Part shown: one piece after another, positions 8,452-16,659 of the stretch
Numbering within the stretch: position 1 is the stretch's first letter
How the letters are laid out: each line of letters opens with the position of its first letter
Assembly (NCBI RefSeq): GCF_001665685.1
Contig: NZ_LZTB01000065.1
Span: 1-64,000 of the forward strand
Direction of reading: 5' to 3'
Length of the DNA: 64,000 bases
From: Mycobacterium sp. 852013-50091_SCH5140682
Lineage (GTDB): Bacteria > Actinomycetota > Actinomycetes > Mycobacteriales > Mycobacteriaceae
The notes under the pieces: generated by a model
Databases searched by the model: none
Seen by the model: the letters and a program-made list of their open reading frames with translations, nothing else
Told to the model about the DNA's origin: nothing
Program-made: the position numbers and the translations under genes

Positions 8452-9329
8452 CGGATCATCTCGGTGCGAGCCGCATCGTCGTCTTGACCGAACGGTGGAA
8501 CCAACTGCCGCAGCCATTCCAGCCCGGCCACGGTGTCCTCGGTCGGGATGTACTCCAGACCGATAGTCCCGGTATAGCCGCCCTGGGCCAAGAGTCCGAT
8601 CACTTCGGTGAGTGGCGTGGTTCCGCTGCCCGGTTCGTGGCGACCGGGCGCGTCGGCCACCTGCACATGCCCGATGTCGTCGGCATGTGTCGCCAACCCG
8701 AAGATATCGTCTCCATTGACCGTGAGATGGTACAAATCCGCCAGCAATGCGATGCGTCCCTTTGCAATTCGTCGGCGGACCGCTCGAATCACATCGAGCG
8801 CATCGGCGGCCAGTCGCAGCGGATACGTCGCCACCCCGCTGACAGGTTCAATCAGGACCGTCGCCCCGATCGAATCAGCCAGCTCTGTGGCCGAAGTCAG
8901 AGCAGTCAGCGCGGCGTCGTCCTGATCGGCGTCGCTCACCTCGTCTAATCGGTTGCCGTACAAGGCGTTGAATCCAGTGACGCCCAGCCGCGCACCGATA
9001 TCGATCGCAATGGCGACACTGTCGTCAAACTCCTGTCGGCGGCCGGGGTGCGACGCGATGCCACGATCCCCAGCCGCCATGTCACCGGCGAAAAAGTTCA
9101 GGCCCCGCAACCGAACGCCCGCGTCGCCAACCGACGCCACAAATGCGTCGACCACGCCGGCGCCGGGAGCGGCAGACGCGAACGGCCACCAACATTCGAT
9201 CGCCGTGAAACCTGCCTCGGCAGCAGCCGCCGGCCGACGTTCGAACGGCAACTCAGTGAAGAGGAGGGAGATGTTCGCCTGCGACCGCTGCCATATCGTG
9301 GAATCCAAGGTGTCCTCACTTTTCAACAT
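8448..9329 (-). CDS. hyi: Hydroxypyruvate isomerase-like TIM-barrel protein
   Basis: 293 residues of the xylose-isomerase-like TIM-barrel family. Hydroxypyruvate isomerase interconverts hydroxypyruvate and tartronate semialdehyde. Seen: the N-terminal NISLLFTELPF segment typical of Hyi, AGFTAIECWWPF, a metal-ligand glutamate in VLIEPVSG, the LLADLYHLTVNGDD region, and the late glutamate in TIGLEYIPT. The ATG at 9329 is the only good start before homology. First gene of a four-gene operon, divergent from a LysR gene across 165 bases holding a palindrome. Some family members act on other keto-sugars, so substrate is inferred from the neighbours. Confidence 0.82.
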   Translation of the reverse strand: MLKSEDTLDSTIWQRSQANISLLFTELPFERRPAAAAEAGFTAIECWWPFASAAPGAGVVDAFVASVGDAGVRLRGLNFFAGDMAAGDRGIASHPGRRQEFDDSVAIAIDIGARLGVTGFNALYGNRLDEVSDADQDDAALTALTSATELADSIGATVLIEPVSGVATYPLRLAADALDVIRAVRRRIAKGRIALLADLYHLTVNGDDIFGLATHADDIGHVQVADAPGRHEPGSGTTPLTEVIGLLAQGGYTGTIGLEYIPTEDTVAGLEWLRQLVPPFGQDDDAARTEMIR

Positions 9330-9442
9330 GTGCACTGCACTCGGTGAACGAAAGTTCTGGGGCCGAAGTCCGACGGACTGGCGAGTGCTCCTGACACTAG
9401 GGACTGCGGCCGTCACGGACAATGACGGGTCAATCCCGAAAT

Positions 9443-9461
9443 TGTTCGCATTTGCCGAACA
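9443..9461. promoter_or_regulatory. LysR-type binding site candidate
   Basis: TGTTCG-N7-CGAACA, perfect 6-base arms with a T-N11-A core, in the 165-base divergent region between the hyi operon and the LysR gene, 34 bases before the LysR start. Placement and shape fit autoregulation plus control of hyi. A related GTTCGAAC lies at 10605-10612 ahead of the permease operon. Binding is inferred. Confidence 0.55.
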
Positions 9462-9494
9462 GTTCTGGCCCGCAGCGGAGTAGCCTCTGGCACC

Positions 9495-10418
9495 ATGCCG
9501 CAGCCAAGCATCACCCTGCGTCAGTTGAGAGCATTCTTGACGGTCGCTGAACACCGCAGTTTTTCCCGTGCAGCCGAACAGCTCCTGGTGTCGAACCCGT
9601 GGCTCAGCGAAACCATCAAAGACCTCGAACATCAACTGAAACTCCAGTTGTTTGCCCGAACTACCCGTTCGGTCGAACTCACCGATGCCGGAGTCGTGTT
9701 CGCCAGTCTGGTGGCCCAAGTCCTCGACGACCTCGACTCCGCCGTCAAAGCTGCCCAGCGCACCGCAGACCGCGACGGGTCGGTGCTGACTTTGGGGTAC
9801 ACGATCGGCGCCGGGCTTGAGGTCATCCCGTGGCTATTGCGATCGTTCGCCGCCGAGTTCCCGCAGCGCCCCTTGCGTTCAGTGGAATACGACTTCGCCG
9901 ATCCCACTGCCGGATTGCGTGACTCGGCAGTGCATGCCGCGATCATCCGACCGCCGATCGGACTCGGCGGTCTCACGACTCTGGAACTACTTACCGAAGA
10001 CCGGGTTGCCTGCCTGCCCGAGGGCCATCCGCTGGCCAACCAGGACAGCGTCTCGGTCGCCGACCTGCTCAAAGAGCCCATCATCGCTGCGCCCAAAGCA
10101 CCTGGCCCGTGGCGGGACTACTGGCTGTTGTCCGACTACCGCACGTCCCCGGCACCCGTCGTCGAGGAGGCCAGCACACGCGATGCCGAGCTACATCTGG
10201 TGGCACGCGGTATCGGAATCAGCGTGACGTCGGCAGGCGCCCAGCGGTTCTATTCGCGCCCCGGTGTGGCCTTCCGTCGCATCCGCGATATCCCGCCGTG
10301 TGTGGTGGCTCTGGCATGGTGGCCAGAACACACCGCCAAAGTCGCTGATCTCGTCACCATCGCGACGGGTTTCAGCCGCGTCGCCGACCAGCTGAGGCAT
10401 GTACCCGACGCCGACTGA
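9495..10418 (+). CDS. LysR family transcriptional regulator
   Basis: 307 residues, typical for the family. The N-terminal winged HTH is clear (RQLRAFLTVAEHRSFSRAAEQL, then IKDLEHQLKLQLFARTTRSVELTDAG, residues about 8-70), followed by a periplasmic-binding-like effector domain. It is divergent from the hydroxypyruvate isomerase operon and precedes the permease operon by about 310 bases, so it may control either or both. The effector is unknown; hydroxypyruvate, glycerate or tartronate semialdehyde are reasonable guesses. Confidence 0.9.
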   Translation: MPQPSITLRQLRAFLTVAEHRSFSRAAEQLLVSNPWLSETIKDLEHQLKLQLFARTTRSVELTDAGVVFASLVAQVLDDLDSAVKAAQRTADRDGSVLTLGYTIGAGLEVIPWLLRSFAAEFPQRPLRSVEYDFADPTAGLRDSAVHAAIIRPPIGLGGLTTLELLTEDRVACLPEGHPLANQDSVSVADLLKEPIIAAPKAPGPWRDYWLLSDYRTSPAPVVEEASTRDAELHLVARGIGISVTSAGAQRFYSRPGVAFRRIRDIPPCVVALAWWPEHTAKVADLVTIATGFSRVADQLRHVPDAD

Positions 10419-10734
10419 GCTCTCACACCATCACGGTTGGGCCAGTCGAGTACCCAGACAAGCTGAGCAGCAACGTATCTCCGACCGAGACGATTTGACG
10501 CTCACCTGCCGACGCATCGCCAACAGCATCCTTCGGTCGCGCCGAATAATCCGGGGCTAGGTTCGTCATTGTGTGGCCAGTCACCCGGCAATACGTTCAA
10601 CGCAGTTCGAACAAAGAGCCGCTTGCAATGTTGCGTTGGGATATCCGTAACCGCGTAGGCGCTCAGGCGGTTCAGACCCGCACACACGACCGGCGGCACG
10701 CGGCCTCTCGGCCGTCGCACAAGGAATGGGAATC
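10419..10734. other. Intergenic region before the permease operon
   Basis: About 315 bases without a supported gene. It contains a GTTCGAAC palindrome (10605-10612) and GTTCG half-sites (10561-10565) resembling the LysR-type site at 9443-9461. A ribosome binding site AAGGA (10721-10725) sits 9 bases before the ATG at 10735. Probably the operon promoter and operator; no terminator is obvious. Confidence 0.4.
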
Positions 10735-12348
10735 ATGACGTCAACAGCAGGACATCCGACAGGGCAACAGCCAAGACTGCGCCGCACCCTTGCGACGTGG
10801 GCAGCGATCTCCCTGTCGGTCGCCGCCATGGGAGCGAGCCTTGCGATCAACATCAACCCCCAGGGCGCCGGCGCGACGGTTGGACGCGCGGTGCCACTGA
10901 CCTTCGTCCTCGCCACGATCGGTGTGCTGTTGGTGGCGTACGGCTTCGCCCGGATCTGCAGCCGTCTCAGCCACGCCGGTTCGGTATTCGGATTGACCGG
11001 CATCACCATCGGGCCGCGCGCCGGGGTGGTGGCCGGCTGGGCGTTGTTGGGTGCCTATCTCAGTTTCATGCTCACGACGTCGATGACGGCCGGAATCTTC
11101 GGTGCTGAATTCCTGCGCGGCCTCGGCTTGTACGAGACGACGCCGGGCATCGTGCCCTGGATCATCGCGCTGCTGTCCGTCGGCATCGCAACACTGCTGG
11201 CGATCTCCCCCGTGAAGAAATCGATGGCCACACTGCTGTGGGTCGAGATCTGCACGACCGCGGTAATCGCCATCATCGCCGTCGTAGTCGTGGTGCGAGT
11301 CGTCGGCGGGAACGCTCCCGGCGGTCAGCGCTTCACCCTCGACATGTTCATGGTGCCGCCGGGCACGTCAACAAGCACGCTGTTCCTCGGCATCGTATTC
11401 GGCTTCCTCTCCTTTGCTGGTTTTGAAGCCGCCGCGTCACTGGGTGAAGAGACCACCAATCCCAAGCGTGCGATCCCGATCGCCATCTTCGGAGTCGCAC
11501 TGTTCGGCGGCTTGTTCTACATCGTCGGGACCAGTGTGCAGATGCTCGGATTCGGCTCAGACGCAGCGGGTGTCGACGCGTTCTCGAAATCGGCCTCGCT
11601 GTTCGGGACGTTGGGTGAGCAGTACATCGGCGCCGTGGTGGGCGATTTGGTGACGTTGGGCACCGCGGTCTCCGCGATGGGCTGTGCCCTGGCCACCGCC
11701 GTCGCCGCCTCGCGGCTGTTATTCGCCTTGAACAGGGGCGCTTTCGACGGCCGCGGATTCACCAAAGTCTCGCCGAAAACCGGAACTCCGATCTCCGCGA
11801 CGCTGTTCGTCTGCGGTCTCGCCGCAGCCATCATCGTGCTTGTCCGCGTCGCCGTCACCAACACGGCATTCGACCTGTTCGCCTGGTCCGGGACAGTCGG
11901 CACTCTGGTGCTTCTGGTCGCCTACGGACTGTTCTCTGTCGGTGCGTGGTACTACCTGTGTGTCCGCGCACCTCGCCAGGGCCACAAGGCCGCCGCGCTC
12001 GACTACGTGATCCCACTGCTGGCGATCGCGGTCATCGGTTACACCATGTTCCGCAACGTTATTCCGTGGCCCGACACTGCTTCCGGCCGCGCAAACATCG
12101 TCATCGCGACGGTCTGGGTCGTTGCCATCGTCGTCGTCATCGTCGCCGCACCGAAGACCACCCGACGAATCGCTCAATCGCTCAACAGCGACGAAGGGCT
12201 GGCCTCCGAGGCGGGCTACCTGGCGGTCGCGGTCGAAGAAGTGGACGAAAGCCTTCGTGAACATAACGTCCCGACGACTTCCCTGGCGACACCGGCTGCG
12301 CCCGGCACGGCGCAGCGCGGAGGCTCAGCCCGGGCCGCAAAGAGCTGA
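10735..12348 (+). CDS. APC-superfamily amino acid/polyamine permease
   Basis: 537 residues with about 12 hydrophobic segments. The APC hallmark sequence is visible mid-protein (FGFLSFAGFEAAASLGEET), and the N-terminus shows a charged cytoplasmic stretch before the first helix. The C-terminal 60 residues are hydrophilic. ATG at 10735 is preferred over ATG at 10726 because the AAGGA Shine-Dalgarno is 9 bases ahead of the former and abuts the latter. It is first in a five-gene operon (3-base gap to the next gene) whose enzymes act on aldehydes/lactones and amino groups, so it probably imports an amino acid, amine or amino-sugar substrate. The exact substrate cannot be read. Confidence 0.85.
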   Translation: MTSTAGHPTGQQPRLRRTLATWAAISLSVAAMGASLAININPQGAGATVGRAVPLTFVLATIGVLLVAYGFARICSRLSHAGSVFGLTGITIGPRAGVVAGWALLGAYLSFMLTTSMTAGIFGAEFLRGLGLYETTPGIVPWIIALLSVGIATLLAISPVKKSMATLLWVEICTTAVIAIIAVVVVVRVVGGNAPGGQRFTLDMFMVPPGTSTSTLFLGIVFGFLSFAGFEAAASLGEETTNPKRAIPIAIFGVALFGGLFYIVGTSVQMLGFGSDAAGVDAFSKSASLFGTLGEQYIGAVVGDLVTLGTAVSAMGCALATAVAASRLLFALNRGAFDGRGFTKVSPKTGTPISATLFVCGLAAAIIVLVRVAVTNTAFDLFAWSGTVGTLVLLVAYGLFSVGAWYYLCVRAPRQGHKAAALDYVIPLLAIAVIGYTMFRNVIPWPDTASGRANIVIATVWVVAIVVVIVAAPKTTRRIAQSLNSDEGLASEAGYLAVAVEEVDESLREHNVPTTSLATPAAPGTAQRGGSARAAKS

Positions 12349-12351
12349 ACC

Positions 12352-13332
12352 GTGGGATCACACCTCGACATCGACGACCACTGGACTTATCACGGCCTGA
12401 AGGTGGTGCGGCTGCAGAATCGGCATCTTGCCCTCGATGTTCTCCCTCAACGCGGCGCAAACATCCTCCAGCTGCTCGACAAGCACCGAGACCTCAACGT
12501 GCTGTGGAAGTCGCCGCGAGTGACACCGCATCTCGCAGCGGTGCACGCCGACTTCGACGACCACTGGGCCGGCGGCTGGGACGACACATTTCCCGGTGGC
12601 CGCGCCGGCCCCAACCGTTACGGTGACCAGCTGCCGTATATGGGCGAGGTCTGGACCGCGCCGGCTGAATACCGACTGCACCGCGATCCCACCAGTGTCT
12701 CTCTGACCACCACGGTGCGCACCCCCATCACACCGGCCCAGCTGGACCGCACCATTACATTGCGTGCCGACGAGCAACGCTTCACCGTGTCTTACCGGTT
12801 GCGCAATATCGGGACACTGCCTTTCGACTACAACTGGGGCATCCATCCGAGTCTGGCGATCCGGCCCGGTATGCGCTTCGACATCCCAGCCACCGGTGGA
12901 ATCGTCGACGAAGCGGGTGGCGAATTCCTCGGCCGTCCCGGCGAGACGTACGACTGGCCGGTGCTTCACGGAAACGACTTGCGAAACGTAACCGACATCG
13001 ATGTGGGCGCGTTCGCACTGCACTACCTGACGGGATTGACCGCGGGCTGGGTTGCGGCGACCGACGTTCAGGACAGGCGCGGGTTCGGCTTGTGCTTCGA
13101 CCACGATCTTTTTTCGGTGGTGTGGTTCTGCCTTGTCTACGACGGATGGCGCGGATACCAGCAAGCCCTGATCGAACCATGGACCGGATATCCCAGCCCG
13201 TTACACGACGCCGTGGCCGCCGGCCAGGCAAGACTGCTGAGCCCGGGCGAGACCCAAACGACAGAGGTTGTCGCGACGTTCTACGACGCCGAGACCGTCG
13301 CCGTACTGCACCCCGACGGCACGGTGAACTAG
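12352..13332 (+). CDS. Aldose 1-epimerase-like (galactose mutarotase fold) protein
   Basis: 326 residues, GTG start three bases after the permease stop. The sequence has the look of the galactose mutarotase superfamily (beta-sandwich): LDVLPQRGANILQLLDK near the N-terminus, GGWDDTFPGG, an IHPSLAI segment where the catalytic His would lie, and a late aromatic-rich FSVVWFCLVYDGWRGYQ. It most resembles the uncharacterised DUF4432/DUF5107-type branch rather than classical GalM. With the aldo/keto reductase and lactonase that follow, it may supply the right anomer of an aldose. Function inferred from context. Confidence 0.65.
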   Translation: MGSHLDIDDHWTYHGLKVVRLQNRHLALDVLPQRGANILQLLDKHRDLNVLWKSPRVTPHLAAVHADFDDHWAGGWDDTFPGGRAGPNRYGDQLPYMGEVWTAPAEYRLHRDPTSVSLTTTVRTPITPAQLDRTITLRADEQRFTVSYRLRNIGTLPFDYNWGIHPSLAIRPGMRFDIPATGGIVDEAGGEFLGRPGETYDWPVLHGNDLRNVTDIDVGAFALHYLTGLTAGWVAATDVQDRRGFGLCFDHDLFSVVWFCLVYDGWRGYQQALIEPWTGYPSPLHDAVAAGQARLLSPGETQTTEVVATFYDAETVAVLHPDGTVN

Positions 13333-13377
13333 ATGACCGAAACCGCAGCACGAACGAATAGGCAGGAGATTGCCCTG

Positions 13378-14406
13378 ATGGCGCACGACACCCCGGTCCA
13401 ACTAGGCCGCACCCAGCTGACGATCACCGCGCTCGGGTTTGGCGCGACCGCAATCGGCGGCATGTACACAGAAGTGGCCGACGACGTAGCGCAGGACGCC
13501 GTGGCAGCAGCCTGGTCGGCCGGGTTACGTTACTTTGACGCCGCCCCACAGTATGGACGCGGCAACGGTGAAGTGCGCTTGGGCCGGGGCCTGGCAGCCT
13601 ATCCGCGCGAAGACTATGTGCTGTCCAGCAAGGTGGGCCGGTTGCTGCGTGCTGACGCGCCACCGCATCCTGACGACTTCGACTCCACGGGCCGCCCGTA
13701 TGACGCCGGTGCGCCCGACGTGGCCACGGTGTACGACTACTCGCGGGACGGCGTGCTGCGCTCCATCGATGAGAGTCTGACCCGCTTGGGCACCGATCAT
13801 CTCGACATCGTCCTGGTACACGACCCGGATGATTACGTCGACGAGGCGCTGGACACCGCATTTCCGACGCTCATCGATCTTCGCGACCAGGAGGTTGTTT
13901 CCGCGATCGGCGCGGGGATGAACCAGACGGCCGCTCTCGAGCGGTTCGCCCGGGAATCCGACCCCGACATGTTCTTGCTGGCCAACCGGTACACGTTGTT
14001 GGAACAGACTGCGCTGCAGTCATTTCTTCCGCTGTGCGCAGCGCGTGGCATCGCTGTGGTCGCCGGCGCTGTCTTCAACAGTGGTCTACTGGCCGACGCC
14101 GGCCCCGGTGCACGGTACGACTACGATCCCGCACCTACCGACCGCATCGCCCGCGCCCATCGGCTTTCCGAAGTCTGCCAGCGCCATGGCGTCCCGCTCA
14201 AGGCGGCAGCGCTGCAGTTTCCGGCGGCGCACCCGGCAGTCGCCGCCGTCCTCACCGGAGCGCGCAACCGCGCAGAGGTCATTGAGAACGTGACATTGTT
14301 CGATCAGCCGATCCCCGACGATCTCTGGACCGACCTGAAGGACGAGGGACTGCTGATCGGTGATGCGCCCACACCGGCAGACCGACGTGCCCATGACAAT
14401 CGTTGA
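13378..14406 (+). CDS. Aldo/keto reductase (aldose 1-dehydrogenase-like)
   Basis: 342 residues. The AKR catalytic residues can be placed: Asp and Tyr in YFDAAPQYGRG, Lys in VLSSKVGRL and His in IVLVHDPDD. The insert after the Lys and the overall pattern (LGFGATAIGGMY near the start) resemble the D-threo-aldose/L-fucose 1-dehydrogenase branch, which oxidises aldoses to lactones. ATG at 13378 is chosen because AGGAG lies 9 bases before it (13364-13368); an ATG at 13333 lacks one. The end overlaps the lactonase-like gene by 14 bases, in keeping with successive steps. Confidence 0.83.
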   Translation: MAHDTPVQLGRTQLTITALGFGATAIGGMYTEVADDVAQDAVAAAWSAGLRYFDAAPQYGRGNGEVRLGRGLAAYPREDYVLSSKVGRLLRADAPPHPDDFDSTGRPYDAGAPDVATVYDYSRDGVLRSIDESLTRLGTDHLDIVLVHDPDDYVDEALDTAFPTLIDLRDQEVVSAIGAGMNQTAALERFARESDPDMFLLANRYTLLEQTALQSFLPLCAARGIAVVAGAVFNSGLLADAGPGARYDYDPAPTDRIARAHRLSEVCQRHGVPLKAAALQFPAAHPAVAAVLTGARNRAEVIENVTLFDQPIPDDLWTDLKDEGLLIGDAPTPADRRAHDNR

Positions 14407-15244
14407 CGCACATCACCATCTGTGGGATCCCGAAGTCGGCTCTTATCCATGGATGACAGGTGATTTCGCAGCGCTGCGGCGTCGCTACGACTTCGCGGAC
14501 CTACAACCGCACCTGCGAGCCAACGGCGTTTCGAGAACCATTGTGGTGCAAGTCCGCGCCGACATGGCCGAGACCAGAGAACTGCTCGAGTTGTCCAGCC
14601 ACACACCGGCCATCGTCGGAGTCGTCGGCTGGGTGGATCTGACTGCATCCGACGTGGGCGATCAGATCGACACGCTCCGCGCGGGCCCCGGCGGCCATCG
14701 CCTGGTCGGCTTACGCCACGGCGTTGCCGACGAACCCGATCCACGCTGGCTACTACGTACGGACGTCGACGACGCGATGCGGGCGATCACTGCGCGCAAT
14801 CTTGCCTTCGATCTTGAGATTACGGACCGAGAGGCAGCCGCCGCTGATACCCTGGCCGACCGGCATCCGGAACTGCGCCTGGTAGTCGACCACGGTGCCA
14901 AGCCTCCTATTGCCGCAGGCTGGTCTGCCCACTGGGCCAACGGGATCACAGCCCTGGCTGGACATCCAAACGTCTGGTGCAAACTCTCGGGACTGGTTAC
15001 CGAAGCGTCCTGGACCACGTGGACGCCGGCAGATCTCCAACCGTACATCGACCATCTGGTCAGCGCGTTCGGCGCACAACGAATGATGTTCGGGTCGGAC
15101 TGGCCGGTGTGCGAGCTGGCCGCCGACTACGACCGTGTGCTGGCGGCGGCTACTCAAAGCCTCGCCTCATTAGATGAAGTTGACTCACGAAATATCTTCT
15201 GCCACAACGCAATCAATTTCTACTTTCCAGATGGCATCAGCTAA
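14393..15244 (+). CDS. Amidohydrolase_2 family protein, sugar-lactonase-like
   Basis: 283 residues. Metal-binding hydrolase of the amidohydrolase superfamily: N-terminal IVDAHHHLWDP (HxH), a mid His in RLVVDHGAKPP, and C-terminal FGSDWPVCEL with the catalytic Asp. This pattern is shared by L-fuconolactonase, rhamnonolactonase and 2-pyrone-4,6-dicarboxylate lactonase. Following an aldose-dehydrogenase-like AKR, a sugar lactone is the likely substrate. Start at 14393 gives the DAHHHLW motif directly after the initiator and overlaps the previous gene by 14 bases. Confidence 0.8.
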   Translation: MTIVDAHHHLWDPEVGSYPWMTGDFAALRRRYDFADLQPHLRANGVSRTIVVQVRADMAETRELLELSSHTPAIVGVVGWVDLTASDVGDQIDTLRAGPGGHRLVGLRHGVADEPDPRWLLRTDVDDAMRAITARNLAFDLEITDREAAAADTLADRHPELRLVVDHGAKPPIAAGWSAHWANGITALAGHPNVWCKLSGLVTEASWTTWTPADLQPYIDHLVSAFGAQRMMFGSDWPVCELAADYDRVLAAATQSLASLDEVDSRNIFCHNAINFYFPDGIS

Positions 15245-15257
15245 ACAGGAGAAACAG

Positions 15258-16532
15258 ATGACAGCCACGACGTCGAATCAACAAGATCTACAGCAGCGCG
15301 CGCTGCGCACATTGGCAGGAGGGGTCAGCAGCAACACCCGGTTGCTCAACCCACACCTGATCGTCGAACGCGCCAGCGGTTGCCGCCTGTGGGATGCCGA
15401 CGGCACGGAGTATCTGGACTATCTGCTCGGCCAAGGACCCAACTTCCTCGGCTACGCCCCGCCACGTGTAGTGGAGAAGGTCGTGTCCGCTCAACGCGAA
15501 GGAATCATCTATGCGGCCACCCATCGCCGTGAGATCGAAGCCGCCGAACGCATCCTCGCCGTACTGCCATGGGCCGATCGACTGCGATTTGGTAGCTCCA
15601 GCAGCGAGATGATTCAGGCCGCGATGCGAATTGCCCGCAACGCCACCGGACGACGCGACATCCTGCGTTTTCATGGTCACTACCACGGATGGTTCGACAA
15701 CATCCAAATCCGTTCGGACGGCGGGCAAGTCCAAACGGGCAGTCTGGGCCAGCTGCATGAGGCCCTTGATGCCACGATCACCATCGAGTGGAACGACGAG
15801 GAAGCCTTCACCGAAGCGCTTGCCCGACACGGCGAGACCATCGCCGGGGTGGTGATGGAGCCGATGATGCTCAACGCCGGCGCCATCGTACCGACCGCGA
15901 ACTACCTGGAGCATGTCCGCAGGCTCTGCACTCAGAAGGGGATCGTGCTGATCTTCGACGAGACCATATCCGGATTCCGGGTATCGCTGGGCGGGGCCGC
16001 CGAAAGGTTCGGTGTGACACCAGATCTCGCCGTTTACGGCAAAGCAATGGCCGCGGGCTGGCCCTGCGCGGCCCTGGTTGGTAAAGAAGACCTGTTTTCC
16101 GACGTCGCAACCGGCGCCCTCACTCATGCCGGCACTTTCAACGGCAACACCATTGCCACGGCCGCCGTCCTCGCCTCACTCGACGAGCTCGAGGATCGCA
16201 GCGTCTACCGACATGTCGAATCAGTCGGCGCCGAGCTCATCGATTCTCTTACCGCGCTGATGGAGCAACGCGGTATTCCCATCAGGTTCCAAGGTCTTCC
16301 GATGGCGTTCCACGCCCGATTCGACGCCGAGAACACTGCCATCACGCGTTACGCGCAGCTGCAAACCATCGATCATGACCGGTACAGCCGCCTCGCCAGG
16401 CATCTCATCGCCGCCGGCATCTGGGTCGCATACCGCGGCATCTGGTACGTCTCGGCGGCCCACACAATTGCCGACGTGAACGAAACCGTCAAGCGCTTCG
16501 ACGCAGCGTTGTCGGCCGACTACGACACGTAG
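15258..16532 (+). CDS. Class III aminotransferase (glutamate-1-semialdehyde aminomutase-like)
   Basis: 424 residues. PLP-dependent fold type I enzyme: DGTEYLDYLLG near the start, the phosphate-binding FGSSSSEM, the PLP-nitrogen Asp in IFDETISGFR (Asp234) and the Schiff-base lysine in VYGKAMAAG (Lys262). Similarity in pattern is to GSA aminomutase and to omega-transaminases. AGGAG lies 6 bases before ATG 15258; it ends the permease operon after a 13-base gap. It is unlikely to serve heme synthesis, being in a catabolic operon; it probably removes or moves an amino group of the imported compound. Confidence 0.85.
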   Translation: MTATTSNQQDLQQRALRTLAGGVSSNTRLLNPHLIVERASGCRLWDADGTEYLDYLLGQGPNFLGYAPPRVVEKVVSAQREGIIYAATHRREIEAAERILAVLPWADRLRFGSSSSEMIQAAMRIARNATGRRDILRFHGHYHGWFDNIQIRSDGGQVQTGSLGQLHEALDATITIEWNDEEAFTEALARHGETIAGVVMEPMMLNAGAIVPTANYLEHVRRLCTQKGIVLIFDETISGFRVSLGGAAERFGVTPDLAVYGKAMAAGWPCAALVGKEDLFSDVATGALTHAGTFNGNTIATAAVLASLDELEDRSVYRHVESVGAELIDSLTALMEQRGIPIRFQGLPMAFHARFDAENTAITRYAQLQTIDHDRYSRLARHLIAAGIWVAYRGIWYVSAAHTIADVNETVKRFDAALSADYDT

Positions 16533-16659
16533 TCGGCACGGCAGTTACGGTGTAATTCCTTCTCACTCAGCGCCGTGAGCCTCTACGGTGACTGCGGACC
16601 GCCTCCCCCGAAAACGACACTGCGTCTTGTGATCCGCTCTCACGGAACCAGCTCGCAAT

